64,000 nucleotides of DNA, from NCBI RefSeq assembly GCF_918797505.1, contig NC_092795.1, positions 57,200,916 through 57,264,915 of the forward strand. The letters are read 5' to 3'. The stretch comes from Bemisia tabaci. Lineage: Eukaryota; Arthropoda; Insecta; Hemiptera; Aleyrodidae. The notes beneath the pieces were generated by a model. The model was given only the letters and a program-made list of their open reading frames with translations. It ran no database searches and was not told the DNA's origin. The position numbers were made by a program, and so were the translations under genes. Below are positions 35,701 through 41,114 of this stretch, piece by piece (within the stretch, counting starts at the first letter, position 1; each line of letters starts with the position of its first letter).

Positions 35701-38700
35701 TTTTTTCAGTCTTCACGCTCTTTATTTGCCTATAAATGAGATTTCTACAGAATATAAATTGTATTTTACTCGGGAAGCTATCTGGAATTTTCTATGTCTG
35801 GACATGAAACCCCCAAGTTCACAATTATCCCGGGGAGAGCGGTGCCTCGGTGCCTGAGCAAAATAATAGCGCGCTCCACTTTTTTACTCTAGGGTTTAGC
35901 GGTTCTGCACGCGTGACTTTGAGAGTCGAAATAAGAGAAGTTCCTGAAGGAAAATAGATGGATAGATAGGGAGCCCTGAAAAAATAAAACGGAGCGTTCG
36001 AGTCGGCTCCCGGTGGGATGCCCCGAGAAACAACTGTTGGGACTCGGGTCAGAGGCGCAGTCGAGTTTTCGCGTGCTTTGAAATTCTTTCTCGATAATTC
36101 ATTTTAATCTAAATTAGTAGAAATGAAATATTCAGCGTTATGAGGCGCCGCGGTCGGCGAGCGCAGTAACTTGGCCCAGATGAAACGATGCCATCTTTTT
36201 CTTGGGAGCCTGCGAAATAAATAAAGAGATAGTAGCCGCGTCGCGTCGTGTTGTTATGTTTAATTCATGTGGTGCATACTGAGCGTTGCGCTAACTACAA
36301 CCCCCCCCCCCCCCCTCGGGTCCTCCCTTTAGACGGATATCCCCTTCACCGCCTCCTGACACTAACCGCACGGCACGGTACCAGGGACGCACTCCCTTTG
36401 TTGCAAGATGACATCGGAAAGTAAAAACGGGGCCGCACTTCCGTCTTCCTTTCTTTCTTTCTGGATTTCCTCCTTTTTTCGGTCTCATCTGACACGAATG
36501 ATGAAAGCTCGCCGACTCAAGTTCTCAAAACAGAAACTTCCGCCTGAGTTTCATCAAATCAAACGGACGATCCTTTTACTGTTTCTTTAACTTTTATTTT
36601 TCTTAGTTTCTCATCTCTATCGATTCCTTTCACTTTTTTTGACCGTCTCTCTTCTCAAACATTCTCCAAAATGTGTCTTCAATCTTCCCTTAATTAAATT
36701 AGTGCATCATCTCCTGAATTATATTATTCTCTAAGACTGTATCATTCTCTTGAATATAGATTCATAAGAGTATACCACGTAACGCATACCGCCTGAGGCG
36801 CGAAGTGGTCAGGAAAAGTGGCCCCCTAATTGAAATGAAATCAACTAATAAACGCTAATGAAGATGCACTTCTATTAACTGAGATCAGAATCACCATGGT
36901 ATACCGGATATCGCGCTTTGAAAAGTTGGGTTTTGACGTCATCCACCGCGGTGGTGACACCCTTGGTTTCTTCTTCTGTTTGATCAGTGATGTAGAGGGC
37001 ACAACGCGAAATTCAAGGACATTACAAGCTCAAAAAACAGGCGGATTCGCACTTCAAGGATTTTTTATCAGGAGATGATGCACTTGACGCGAAGAGATTG
37101 GGCGGTTTACTTATGTTTGATGTCCTTGAATTTCGCGTTGTGCCCTCTGCAACACTGAATGAACACAAGAGGAAGAAACCAAGGGTGTCACCACCGCGGT
37201 GGATGACGTCAAAAAACCGACTTTTTAAAGCGCGATATCTTGGTTAACACTGAACGTAGAAAGTTGCTGTTTGGACGGATCTTTTTATTTTTAGCTAATC
37301 CACAAAGATCAAGCATCAAAACCCCTGGTAAAAATTGGCAGTAGAATCTGTGTTCCAAAATACCATAGACCTACAGCCGACTGTAAGATTTCCAATAGCT
37401 TCTATAGCAGGCAACACAATTTCTTATAACCTTTTATAGCCGATGGCGATTAGGCAACAGCCTGACGATAAAGTGTATGCTAAACGTTACTAATTACGGA
37501 TGCTAGGACTTAGTGAGTTTTTGGACTACCACTCTCTTTTTGGGCCGTAGTATCTTGATTTATTTGCGAGGAAAGCTCCGTACTTTTGAAGGATACCTGC
37601 CATTCCTAATATGTTGGAGCGCATTCAATTTCGTATGATACTGTGCAATACCTCTGGTGTGAAATAGTTGCTTCAAGCGCCGTGGTACGCTGCGGCGCGG
37701 CGCGGCGGGCGGGCAGCCAGCGCGAAACGCGCATTGGCGCCTACAAACCTAACAGGGATACCTCACGCATTGCGCAATGCGTGAAGTATCTCTGTTAGGT
37801 TTGTAGGCGCCAGTGCGCCGCCGCGTCGCTCCGCTTTGTGTTAGGCTCTAATATTTAATCTCGTGGAGTCAGCGTTGTTCAACTCATGACTTAGAAATGT
37901 TTGCACACTCTGTAATACTCAGTATGGATTATTCTCATTTTAATTGATGAAAACAAATATGTAGTAAAGGAATATATAATGTGCGTTTTGTAAATATTAT
38001 GGTGATTCCGTACAAACTTCACGGAAAAAATTAAATGTTGATTTAGCATTTATACTGTTAAAAAGATGTCCGACAGGTTTCAAATGCTGATTTTACAATA
38101 CAGAAATGCAAACATAACATTTTAATTTGTACGTTTTGCAAAGGGCGTAGTTACGTTAGCATTTGTTAAAATGTAAAATCAGCATTTGAAACTTGTCGGA
38201 CATCTTTTTAAGAGTATAAATGCTAAATCAACATTTAATTTCTTTCCGTGTTAAAGATTTACAAAGCACACGAATTTCTACACAATTTCTTATAGCCTTT
38301 TATAGTCGATGACGAAAAAGCAACAGCCAGGCGATAAAAGTGTAAAGCCCGGCGACAGGAACTATAGCCCGGCTGTTTAATTTTTTATCGCTTCTCGTAG
38401 CCCGGCCGTATGATTTTTTCCACTTTCTACAGCCAGCTATATGATTTTCTATCGCCTTTTTCAGGCGGCTATAAGAACTCCTATGGTATTTTAAAACGCA
38501 GCTCCTATCGCCAATTTTTACTAGAGAAAACGATTCCGTGACCAGCGCAACTGACCCATTGCCAAGAAGATTGTAGATAAAAAACTTAAGTGTGCCGGAT
38601 GAATAGTTACCTTTAGTAAAAGTTAAGAGGGCCTCGGTGGGAAGCCAAAGTTTCCAGAGGTTGGCTAGAATTGTATACGACTCAGGATCCTCGTGGCCAA

Positions 38701-38813
38701 GGACAGGGTAAATAAAGTGACTGCTGAACGCGGCGCTTAACAGAATCGTCAAGTTTCGGAGAGTCCCAATTTGCTGCTCCAGTGTTTTCCCGGATTTTCT
38801 ACTGAGTCCATCA
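11472..38813 (-). CDS. Acid sphingomyelinase-like phosphodiesterase (SMPDL3 family), C-terminal six exons; 5' exons missing
   Basis: Exons in transcript order: 38813-38611, 29765-29611, 22701-22506, 18996-18881, 17913-17720, 11700-11472. All borders are GT-AG and all phases agree, giving 363 residues. Signature stretches are LWKLWLPTEALLTFTKGGYYS, LRIVALNTNLF, WDWLESVLIKSSRNKETVYL, VGHVPPG, IITGQFFGHFHTDSF, FIAPSVTP and NNPGLRLYKF, the classic order of the metallophosphatase domain of ASM/SMPDL3 proteins. These are secreted or GPI-anchored enzymes that hydrolyse phosphodiesters (sphingomyelin, nucleotides). The GHVPPG and GHFH metal motifs are intact, but the GNHD/E motif reads GHED. The C-terminal pair CAI...YHNCL is kept; the usual earlier Cys pair is absent. 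A hydrophobic tail (GQLIFTLILVSISS) suggests a GPI anchor. About 100 N-terminal residues, including signal peptide and the DxH motif, are not found; family members are about 450 aa. Identity of the family is firm; activity is uncertain. Confidence 0.92.
11781..12222. mobile_element. 442-bp palindromic MITE in the last intron of the SMPDL3-like gene
   Basis: Arms start GGAGTGTAGCCAAGTGCTAG (11781) and end with its complement (12222). They stay complementary through TTCAGACAAGGTAACAGATT to a centre near 12005 (TTTTGATCCCTAGTTTTGAG). No coding capacity. Confidence 0.88.
12500..13035. mobile_element. Decayed inverted pair of CGACGTCGCAGA-family MITE fragments
   Basis: A forward copy (from about 12503, TTTGCGACGTTGCAAATTTCC) and a reverse copy (about 12825-13035, ending GATCGAATAACGTGGTTGGG) resemble the better-preserved family members at 17276, 40854 and 49717, including the TTTTTCCTC-GAGAAAATTCT motifs. 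Boundaries are approximate. Confidence 0.45.
13171..13330. mobile_element. hAT-type MITE (CAGTGGCGTGGC family), 160 bp
   Basis: It starts CAGTGGCGTGGCCTG and ends in a decayed inverted end CACGCAACCTG. The flanks CTATTGCG (13163-13170) and CTGTTGCG (13331-13338) form a 7/8 target-site duplication. The body has the family blocks AATCGATTCTTTACCATA and AAATATCGATAATCGATCATTC. Confidence 0.85.
13770..14170. repeat. Degenerate ATCGATTTTT-rich repeat tract
   Basis: Many overlapping AATCGATTTTT and AAATCGAATCGA motifs occur on both strands, ending near GATTTTCCGAAATGG. It resembles a decayed transposon built from short ATCGATT units; no clean termini are seen. Confidence 0.55.
14171..14527. other. 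Intronic DNA, nothing recognised
   Basis: A short open frame from 14169 on the + strand (68 codons) has no recognisable similarity and is probably chance. Confidence 0.4.
14528..14653. mobile_element. ~125-bp palindromic MITE (TTGGACGTATTTCTG family), copy 1
   Basis: The outer ends TTGGACGTATTTCTGCCGAA and its complement enclose a palindromic core with CATAAGAATATATGCAT and GCTCACGTCATAATGCACAT. Related copies lie at 24631, 47324 and 59917. Confidence 0.85.
14870..15595. mobile_element. Large imperfect inverted repeat (~725 bp)
   Basis: The left arm (CGCGGCGCTTCGAGCTACTATTTCGCC..., GGAGGTGTTGCAC, AGTATCATACGA) pairs with the right arm (TCGTATGATACTGTGCAACACCTC at about 15520). Inner paired blocks include GAGAGCGGTA / TACCGCTCTC and AAAAAGTGACT / AGTCACTTTTT, with the centre near 15230. 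The right arm is closely repeated at 37500-37680. Confidence 0.75.
15603..15718. repeat. Loopless ~116-bp palindrome
   Basis: The centre is exactly between 15660 and 15661 (CACGCATTGC|GCAATGCGTG). Arms continue through GAAGTATCCCTGTTAGGTTT and GTAGGCGCC to GCCAGC / GCTGGC with only a few mismatches near the outside. A second copy is at 37731-37816. Confidence 0.9.
15796..17275. other. Intronic DNA of the SMPDL3-like gene, no feature recognised
   Basis: No exon, palindrome or strong repeat is apparent. A 140-codon open frame on the + strand at 16792-17214 has no recognisable domain and is probably chance. Confidence 0.5.
17276..17534. mobile_element. ~260-bp TIR MITE (ATATCGACGGTGAAA family), copy 1
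   Basis: The termini ATATCGACGGTGAAAGTCGG and the exact complement end at 17534. Internal blocks are GTTTGCGACGTCGCAGACTT and CACCGCAAACGAGTTATGTG. The same family occurs at 40854, 48963 and 49717. Confidence 0.88.
17720..17913 (-). CDS. SMPDL3-like gene, exon encoding VLDYNQYYLDLSVAN...
   Basis: The acceptor CTTTTCCAG precedes 17913 and the donor GTAAGA follows 17720. It encodes 64 residues plus two bases of a Lys codon: VLDYNQYYLDLSVANKDEKA, a YNLTSYYEF segment with an N-glycosylation sequon, and AESFIVPADYDLFY. It aligns with the post-catalytic region (the D..QYYLNL...W..EY.LT pattern) of SMPDL3 proteins. Confidence 0.9.
17914..18880. other. Intron, no feature recognised
   Basis: Intron between the 18881-18996 and 17720-17913 exons. 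No repeat or RNA gene is recognised. Confidence 0.5.
18881..18996 (-). CDS. SMPDL3-like gene, exon encoding NRPVSTIFIAPSVTP...
   Basis: The acceptor ATTTTCAG precedes 18996 and the donor GTACGT follows 18881. The first two bases complete an Asp codon, then 38 residues: NRPVSTIFIAPSVTPKRSPN and NNPGLRLYKFNKDTGQ. The FIAPSVTP and NNPGLRLY stretches are hallmark sequences of the ASM/SMPDL3 family. Confidence 0.93.
19107..21890. repeat. Tandem array of a ~480-bp unit (four copies plus a partial), split by a hAT-like element
   Basis: Units begin with TCATAAATAAT at about 20098, 20582, 21061 and 21451 (spacing 484, 479 and 390). The third unit has lost about 90 bp around the CCAGCGAGGGTCGGCAGTGC block. 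A partial unit at about 19107-19254 precedes the inserted hAT-like element. Shared blocks include CAATCCGGCGGAGCTGCAAC, AAATATCGATGGTTCCACGC and ATCACGGGAAATTTCGTCGC. It is located in the SMPDL3-like intron between 18997 and 22505. Confidence 0.92.
19255..20091. mobile_element. hAT-like non-autonomous element, 837 bp, perfect 8-bp target duplication
   Basis: It begins CAGTGGCGTGGCGTG and ends with CGCCACGCCACTG. The flanks are AGGGAGTC at 19247-19254 and 20092-20099, a perfect 8-bp duplication of the kind hAT transposases make. Inner ends (TCGGTAGGAGTG / CACTGCGAACCTACGG) also pair partly. The interior is GC- and CT-rich with long overlapping frames on both strands but no recognisable transposase residues. 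Confidence 0.88.
22325..22443 (-). pseudogene. Non-LTR retrotransposon reverse-transcriptase fragment
   Basis: The - strand reads NSKYLGMRLTQDGGTDQAIE and continues ERKTLARKAIAM. The KYLG...DG...I..R pattern is the conserved segment after the RT catalytic core of LINE ORF2 proteins. It is short and flanked by unrelated sequence, so it is a dead remnant. Confidence 0.7.
22506..22701 (-). CDS. SMPDL3-like gene, exon with GHVPPG and GHFH metal motifs
   Basis: The acceptor TATTGCAG precedes 22701 and the donor GTGAGT follows 22506. It encodes VYLVGHVPPGMDERQ, then ANIITGQFFGHFHTDSFRIV and YDDN plus one base of Asp. GHVPPG and GHxH supply His metal ligands and a catalytic His in the calcineurin-like fold. 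Both are intact. Confidence 0.95.
22829..23079. mobile_element. ~250-bp TIR element (GGACKGAGTTAARCAGAAAGG family)
   Basis: The ends TGGACTGAGTTAAGCAGAAA and TTTCTGTTTAACTCCGTCCA are inverted repeats that extend through GGAACCAA. A solo terminus with GATGTGGCTTGGTTCC is present at 22289-22331. Confidence 0.7.
23364..23527. mobile_element. hAT-type MITE (CAGTGGCGTGGC family), left end decayed
   Basis: The body carries ATCGTTAATCGATATTTCCC, TGTTGCGAACACCCTGTTTA and ends AAGCCACTG. The flanks ATTCCTTC (23356-23363) and ATTCCTCC (23528-23535) are a 7/8 target duplication. Confidence 0.8.
23701..23837. mobile_element. hAT-type MITE, 137 bp, perfect 8-bp target duplication GATGGATA
   Basis: The right end is CACGCCACGCCACTG. 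The flanks GATGGATA at 23693-23700 and 23838-23845 are identical. The left end (CAGATTGTTATGCC) has diverged, but the internal GTGTTCGCAGCGAACACC palindrome matches the family. Confidence 0.88.
24251..24802. mobile_element. Mariner-like non-autonomous element (552 bp) with TA duplication
   Basis: The inverted ends are SAGTGTGATCCAAAAGT, and further in they share GTAACTTTTTTGCYAAT / TTAGCAAAAAAGTCAC. TA flanks both sides (24249-24250, 24803-24804). A TA target and a CAAAAGT-type terminus are mariner-like. The interior has no transposase and holds a second, nested MITE. Confidence 0.75.
24631..24754. mobile_element. Palindromic MITE (TTGGACGTATTTCTG family), copy 2, nested in the mariner-like element
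   Basis: The ends TGGGCGTATTTCTGTCAAAT and complement enclose the same core as the copy at 14528 (CATAAGAATATATGTAT). Confidence 0.85.
25434..25548 (+). repeat. Dispersed ~115-bp repeat, copy A (copy B at 54331-54445, inverted)
   Basis: About 85% similar by eye to the complement of 54331-54445. The shared core is GGATGTCCGTGTTG within GATACAACTATTCGTGCTCG. A weaker relative is at 50299-50350. Function unknown. Confidence 0.6.
26952..27576. mobile_element. Long-TIR element (~175-bp inverted ends), 625 bp
   Basis: The left end is TGGGCCTGTTGCATGCAAGA and the right end is its complement. The ends remain paired to TTAGAAAACTGCCCCCAGAC (27405). The internal ~270 bp is unique. The flanks TGCAGCGAA and TTGGGCGAA match at 6 of 9 positions, which could be a decayed 9-bp duplication of the Mutator-like kind. 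Confidence 0.8.
27577..28291. other. Intronic DNA, nothing recognised
   Basis: No exon or repeat with clear boundaries. Confidence 0.4.
28292..28379. repeat. (CCTCCCCT)n simple repeat, 8-bp period
   Basis: About ten near-perfect units. Pro/Ser/Leu-rich or Gly/Arg-rich frames across it on either strand are artefacts of the repeat. The purine strand is G-rich enough for quadruplex formation. Confidence 0.95.
29006..29172. repeat. Tandem duplication, ~84-bp unit
   Basis: TCTGACTTCATC... starts at 29010 and again at 29094; both units carry GCGACGAGACTTA and TTTTAGGTTCAGGA. Confidence 0.85.
29611..29765 (-). CDS. SMPDL3-like gene, exon encoding GGYYS...LRIVALNTNLF
   Basis: The acceptor TTTTTCCAG precedes 29765 and the donor GTAATC follows 29611. 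The first two bases complete a Gly codon, then GYYSIEQKVRKLRIVALNTN, LFTNSSW (N-glycosylation sequon) and QWDWLESVLIKSSRNKET. LRIVALNTNL and QxxWLE are diagnostic of the family. Confidence 0.94.
29888..30120. mobile_element. Palindromic MITE (GCTAAGNAAAAACGCCGTATGA family), decayed copy 1
   Basis: The left end CCTTGCTAAGTAAGAACGTC and the right end GCATACGGCGTTTTTCCTCA are related inverted ends, with the inner GAGAGTTGCCGAATTTCATC. Better copies are at 47862 and 58040. Confidence 0.6.
30590..30795 (+). pseudogene. NUMT: nuclear copy of part of mitochondrial 16S rRNA
   Basis: TTAAATAGCTGCAGTAAATT, ACTGTGCTAAGGTAGCATAA, TCTTGAATGAAGG, ACAAACTTTCTT and AAGACAAGAAGACCCTTTAG occur in the order and spacing of the conserved domain IV-V part of insect mitochondrial large-subunit rRNA. 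The near-universal GACGAGAAGACCC motif has become GACAAGAAGACCC, consistent with decay after transfer, and nuclear repeats flank it. The right boundary is unclear and could reach about 30835. Confidence 0.88.
30836..31110. repeat. Diverged copy of the GCGCAATGCRTGAARTATCC family
   Basis: Two direct copies of ACGCGCAATGCATGAARTAT (about 30928 and 30975) are followed by AAACTTGCGGCGTCAACGGA, a match to the right flank of the element at 15603-15790 and 37731-37900. This copy is direct rather than palindromic. Confidence 0.6.
31229..31393. mobile_element. TIR MITE with TTAAATTACGTA ends, ~165 bp
   Basis: The left AGGGTCATTCTTAAATTACG and the right CGTTACATAATTTAGGGACG are diverged inverted ends. 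An inner CGTTACGC / GCGTAACAC pair is visible. Confidence 0.6.
31912..32125. mobile_element. CACCGAAAAAAA-ended MITE, 214 bp
   Basis: The ends CACCGAAAAAAAAGAG and CTTAATTTTTTTTTTTTTTC followed by GGTG are inverted; inner ACATTCTGGATGT and ACATCCAGGATGCTAAATC also pair. Related to the elements at 38020 and, more distantly, 47945. Confidence 0.6.
32917..33088. mobile_element. hAT-type MITE (CAGTGGCGTGGC family), 172 bp
   Basis: CAGTGGCGAGGCGTGAATGA ... CGCCACGCCACTG. The flanks CTTGAAAA (32909-32916) and CTTGAAAC (33089-33096) match at 7 of 8. Confidence 0.88.
33485..33745. mobile_element. CAGGGTGYCTAG-ended element, 261 bp, AATTA duplication
   Basis: The ends CAGGGTGCCTAG and CTAGACACCCTG are inverted, with AATTA directly on both sides (33480-33484, 33746-33750). 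The interior is built of ATCAGGATTT repeats. A 5-bp duplication would exclude hAT (8 bp) and mariner (TA) as source if real. Confidence 0.7.
33859..34309. mobile_element. ~450-bp inverted repeat with BamHI-site-rich arms
   Basis: The left arm GTTGGCTAACAACAGGGACG, GTTCTATAGGAC and GCATTCTCGCGTAGGATCCT pairs with the right arm GGATCCTACGCGAGAATGCA and GTCCTATAGAACTGGTCCCT. The centre is unpaired. Confidence 0.75.
34310..36903. other. Intronic DNA, nothing recognised
   Basis: No exon or clear repeat. Homopolymer C runs at about 35047 and 36301 are assembly-sensitive. Confidence 0.4.
36904..37240. mobile_element. Palindromic element (GATATCGCGCTTTG...CACCGCGGTGG family), copy 1
   Basis: The arms GGATATCGCGCTTTGAAAAG, GACGTCATCCACCGCGGTGG and GCACAACGCGAAATTCAAGG are matched in reverse order on the right (CCTTGAATTTCGCGTTGTGC to AAAGCGCGATATC). 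The outer sequence to about 37325 is shared with the copy at 60050-60365. Confidence 0.85.
37731..37816. repeat. Loopless ~86-bp palindrome, second copy of the 15603-15718 hairpin
   Basis: Centred between 37773 and 37774 on CACGCATTGC|GCAATGCGTG, with arms through AACCTAACAGGGATA and TTGGCGCC. One arm carries two base changes (ACCTC for ACTTC, ATCTC for ATCCC). Confidence 0.88.
38020..38250. mobile_element. CACGGAAAAAA-ended palindromic MITE, 231 bp, nested
   Basis: The ends CACGGAAAAAATTAAATGTT and AACATTTAATTTCTTTCCGTG pair, as do GATGTCCGACAGGTTTCAAA and TTTGAAACTTGTCGGACATC. TT lies on both sides. Confidence 0.85.
38611..38813 (-). CDS. SMPDL3-like gene, first exon seen (DGLS...GHED...TFTKG)
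   Basis: The acceptor TTTGTTGCAG precedes 38813 and the donor GTAACT follows 38611. After one base it encodes DGLSRKSGKTLEQQIGTLRN, LTILLSAAFSSHFIYPVLGH and EDPESYTILANLWKLWLPTE then ALLTFTK. Phase implies an upstream exon ending in two codon bases; GG would recreate the WTGD motif, making the first D a metal ligand. The next motif is normally GNHD/E but reads GHED here. A sequon NLT follows LR. Confidence 0.92.
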
Positions 38814-38908
38814 CTGCAACAAACCGAATAATAACACATAAAAATTAAAGTTATGAATATTTATTTTTATTAAAATAAACTCTTCATGAGCTTTTGCTCC
38901 ATCCAATC

Positions 38909-39222
38909 GTCTAATACGGTATGTCGGAGTTTTTTAGCCAATGTGCGTCAAATTCAGCATAAGGCTGATATCTCACAACAGAGGAAAAAAGCTCACACAC
39001 AAGCACAATTTTCCCTCAAAGAGATACGCTGTTTGGTGCAACACTAGTAACGCGTCTGCAGTTGCCCTCCTGAATGGTTATTACTGGTGTTGCACCAAAC
39101 AACGTATCTCTTCGAGGGAAAATTGTGCTTGTGTGTGAGCTTTTTTCATCTGTCGTCAGATATCAGCCTTATGCTGACTTTAACGCACGGTGGCTAAAAA
39201 ACCCAAACATACCGTCTTACGA
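38909..39222. mobile_element. ~314-bp palindromic MITE
   Basis: The arms GTCTAATACGGTATGTCGG, ATAAGGCTGATATCTCAC and CACACACAAGCACAATTTTC are mirrored on the right (GAAAATTGTGCTTGTGTGTG ... ACCGTCTTACGAC). The spacer is about 40 bp around 39065. Confidence 0.88.
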
Positions 39223-39403
39223 CCTGTGCGTCCACCGCAATCAGTTTGTGGAATAGTCTAATAGTTTGTATTGCTCCAATCCAAATGTCTAGTACATGAA
39301 TATGCCTATTGAATTTTATTCTCTTTTTCTTGATTTCTTTGACCAAAAAATAGTAATAAAATAAAAAAAAAAATTAAAGTATAAAAACGAGTGTAACCAT
39401 TTT

Positions 39404-39646
39404 TCAGTGTATGTTGTACTTTGAGAAATCTCTATTCAAATTGACCCATAACTCGATGAAGATATATCGGACAATATCGTGCACGATGTCATTCTCCACA
39501 TCCATTATCTCGCGCACCTTTTCATTGCAAATACGCTCTCTTCTCGAGATTCCAGCAGACCTCTGCCAAAAGCCCATCTCAGTTGCCCTAAGCATGCCTC
39601 CTCTTCCTTTCCGGTTGTGTAAAATAGATTCCGGAGTGAAATGCAC
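39404..39646 (-). pseudogene. Non-LTR retrotransposon ORF2 C-terminal fragment
   Basis: The - strand frame reads RGGMLRATEMGFWQRSAGIS then RRERICNEKVREIMDVENDI and VHDIV. This matches the familiar post-RT segment of LINE ORF2 proteins (L.A.EM.FWRRSAGISRRDRI.NE). Only about 60 residues remain and no RT core adjoins it. Confidence 0.8.
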
Positions 39647-39769
39647 CGAGGATTCCGATCCAAGATTTTTAACGAGGCAAAATCATCTCACCTTAACACA
39701 TACAATACAACATAAAACGTAACAAAAAGTTTCTTTTTGGTATTATTGTTTTGATACCGTTCCAATTCC

Positions 39770-40140
39770 TTGATTGTTTCGTCCCCGACCAACGATGTGA
39801 ACTACGGGACGGTGGGAGAGGGGGATGCGGAGTGGAGGGAAGGTAGGAGGGTCCCCGATCGATCGAAAGCCCCAACACGGACTTGGTGGCGGAAATCAAT
39901 CACTGGGACAGATTTAAATATCTGGAGCATTGAAAACATTCGGATAAAATTTGATCAGACACGATCCTAATATGAAATATGTGTCGTGACTTACAAGCAT
40001 GCACTTGAGGCAGCCACTGTTGACAATCAATACGACTCTGAGCGTGAAAGCGGTGCCGGGGGTGGGCGAGGGGGAGAGGGGGAGGCGGTGAAATGTAGGT
40101 GAGGGTTTGGGCGGGCGAGGGGTGTTAAGTCTTGCGCGAA
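39770..40140. other. G-rich stretch without a gene
   Basis: Purine-rich runs GTGGGAGAGGGGGATGCGGA (about 39811) and GGCGAGGGGGAGAGGGGGAG (about 40068) with several G3+ tracts; quadruplex-prone, no coding signal. Confidence 0.5.
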
Positions 40141-40319
40141 TATTATGTTTAGTAATGAAAGGATAACAGACACGTCCTTTGATGAAGGAGCTCTTTAACG
40201 AGTGTTTAAAACGATATTAACATGAGCTGAATGCGCGCGGATATGATAATTATTTCCGTCTACGGCATAATTTGTGCGATCAACACTCGGGCGTCGCCCT
40301 CGTCATCAGTTTTCTTCTT

Positions 40320-40359
40320 AAGTAGATGTGTTGATGTGTTAAGTAGATGTGTTGATGTG
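40320..40359. repeat. 20-bp direct repeat, two copies
   Basis: TAAGTAGATGTGTTGATGTG occurs twice head to tail. Confidence 0.9.
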
Positions 40360-40853
40360 TTGGCGCTCTCCTCGTAATCCGGAGCCGGCGGCGCGGCACG
40401 ACGCGTGATTATCGGAATCGCTGAAACATTTTAATTAAATATGCCCCTTACGCCGCGCCGCGCCACGGATGCACACAAATCTTCCAGCCCAATTCAGTGA
40501 TTCGTCGCACGGAACAAATGTCCCGTCTATTTCCCTGAATTCACGTAGATCCAGACTTGACATGCTCCCGCTGAGGTTTTTCTCCTGGAATTTCCATGCC
40601 TTCACGTCTTGCATCTATGTTTCAGTGCCTCCCAGATTAACCATGCCTAACATCAGTTCAAGTCCACGGGCCTCTCTAAATATTCGAGTACAGCTTGAAC
40701 CCATGCTTTTTTTAATTATTTTTTTTATTTTTTATTTTATTAGTTTCCAAAGCGTGATACAACCACCTATAACAGCGTTAATTATCTTGGTTTTATACAA
40801 ATATATAATAAACGTACAAACTAGCTAACGTCTACTCCTTTTTAGCTTTCCAT

Positions 40854-41114
40854 ATATCGACGGTGAAACTACCAAACCACGTATCTCGGTTTGCGACGTC
40901 GCAGACTTCCTGTCATACTTTATTTTTTAAATGAAAAGCTACTTAACGTCCAGTCTTGAAAATGTACGTGATTTTTCCTCTTCGTGCGGAGAAAATTCTG
41001 TGAAAATTTCAAGGAATGATATTGATTTGGTCTACTTCAAAAAAATAAAATGTGAGCGGAGATTTTTAAACACCGCAAACGAGATACGTGGTTTGGTAGT
41101 TTCACCGTCGATAT
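40854..41114. mobile_element. ATATCGACGGTGAAA-family TIR MITE, copy 2
   Basis: The ends ATATCGACGGTGAAACTACC and exact complement enclose AACCACGTATCTCGGTTTGC, GACGTCGCAGACTTCCTGTC and ACACCGCAAACGAGATACGT. It is nearly identical to the copy at 49717. Confidence 0.92.

Larger units (their letters stand above)
37325..38524. mobile_element. ~1.2-kb TIR element carrying nested palindromes
   Basis: The left CTGGTAAAAATTGGCAGTAG ... CAAAATACCATAG pairs with the right CTATGGTATTTTAAAACGCA ... CCAATTTTTACTAG. Inside are a copy of the 14.9-15.8 kb family (37496-37930) with its hairpin at 37731-37816, a nested MITE (38020-38250), and repeated TAGCCCGGC / TTATAGCCTTTTATAG blocks. It ends only about 85 bp from the SMPDL3-like exon boundary at 38611. 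Confidence 0.7.

Noticed and set aside
36300..36316. Poly(C) and poly(G) runs here and at 30234, 35047, 43604, 46806
   Set aside because: Simple homopolymers; length is unreliable in assemblies and no function is implied.
38380..38410. ATCGCTTCTCGTAGCCCGGCC, like the start of U2 snRNA
   Set aside because: Similarity stops after about 11 bases, and the text belongs to the repeated TAGCCCGGC blocks of the composite transposon.
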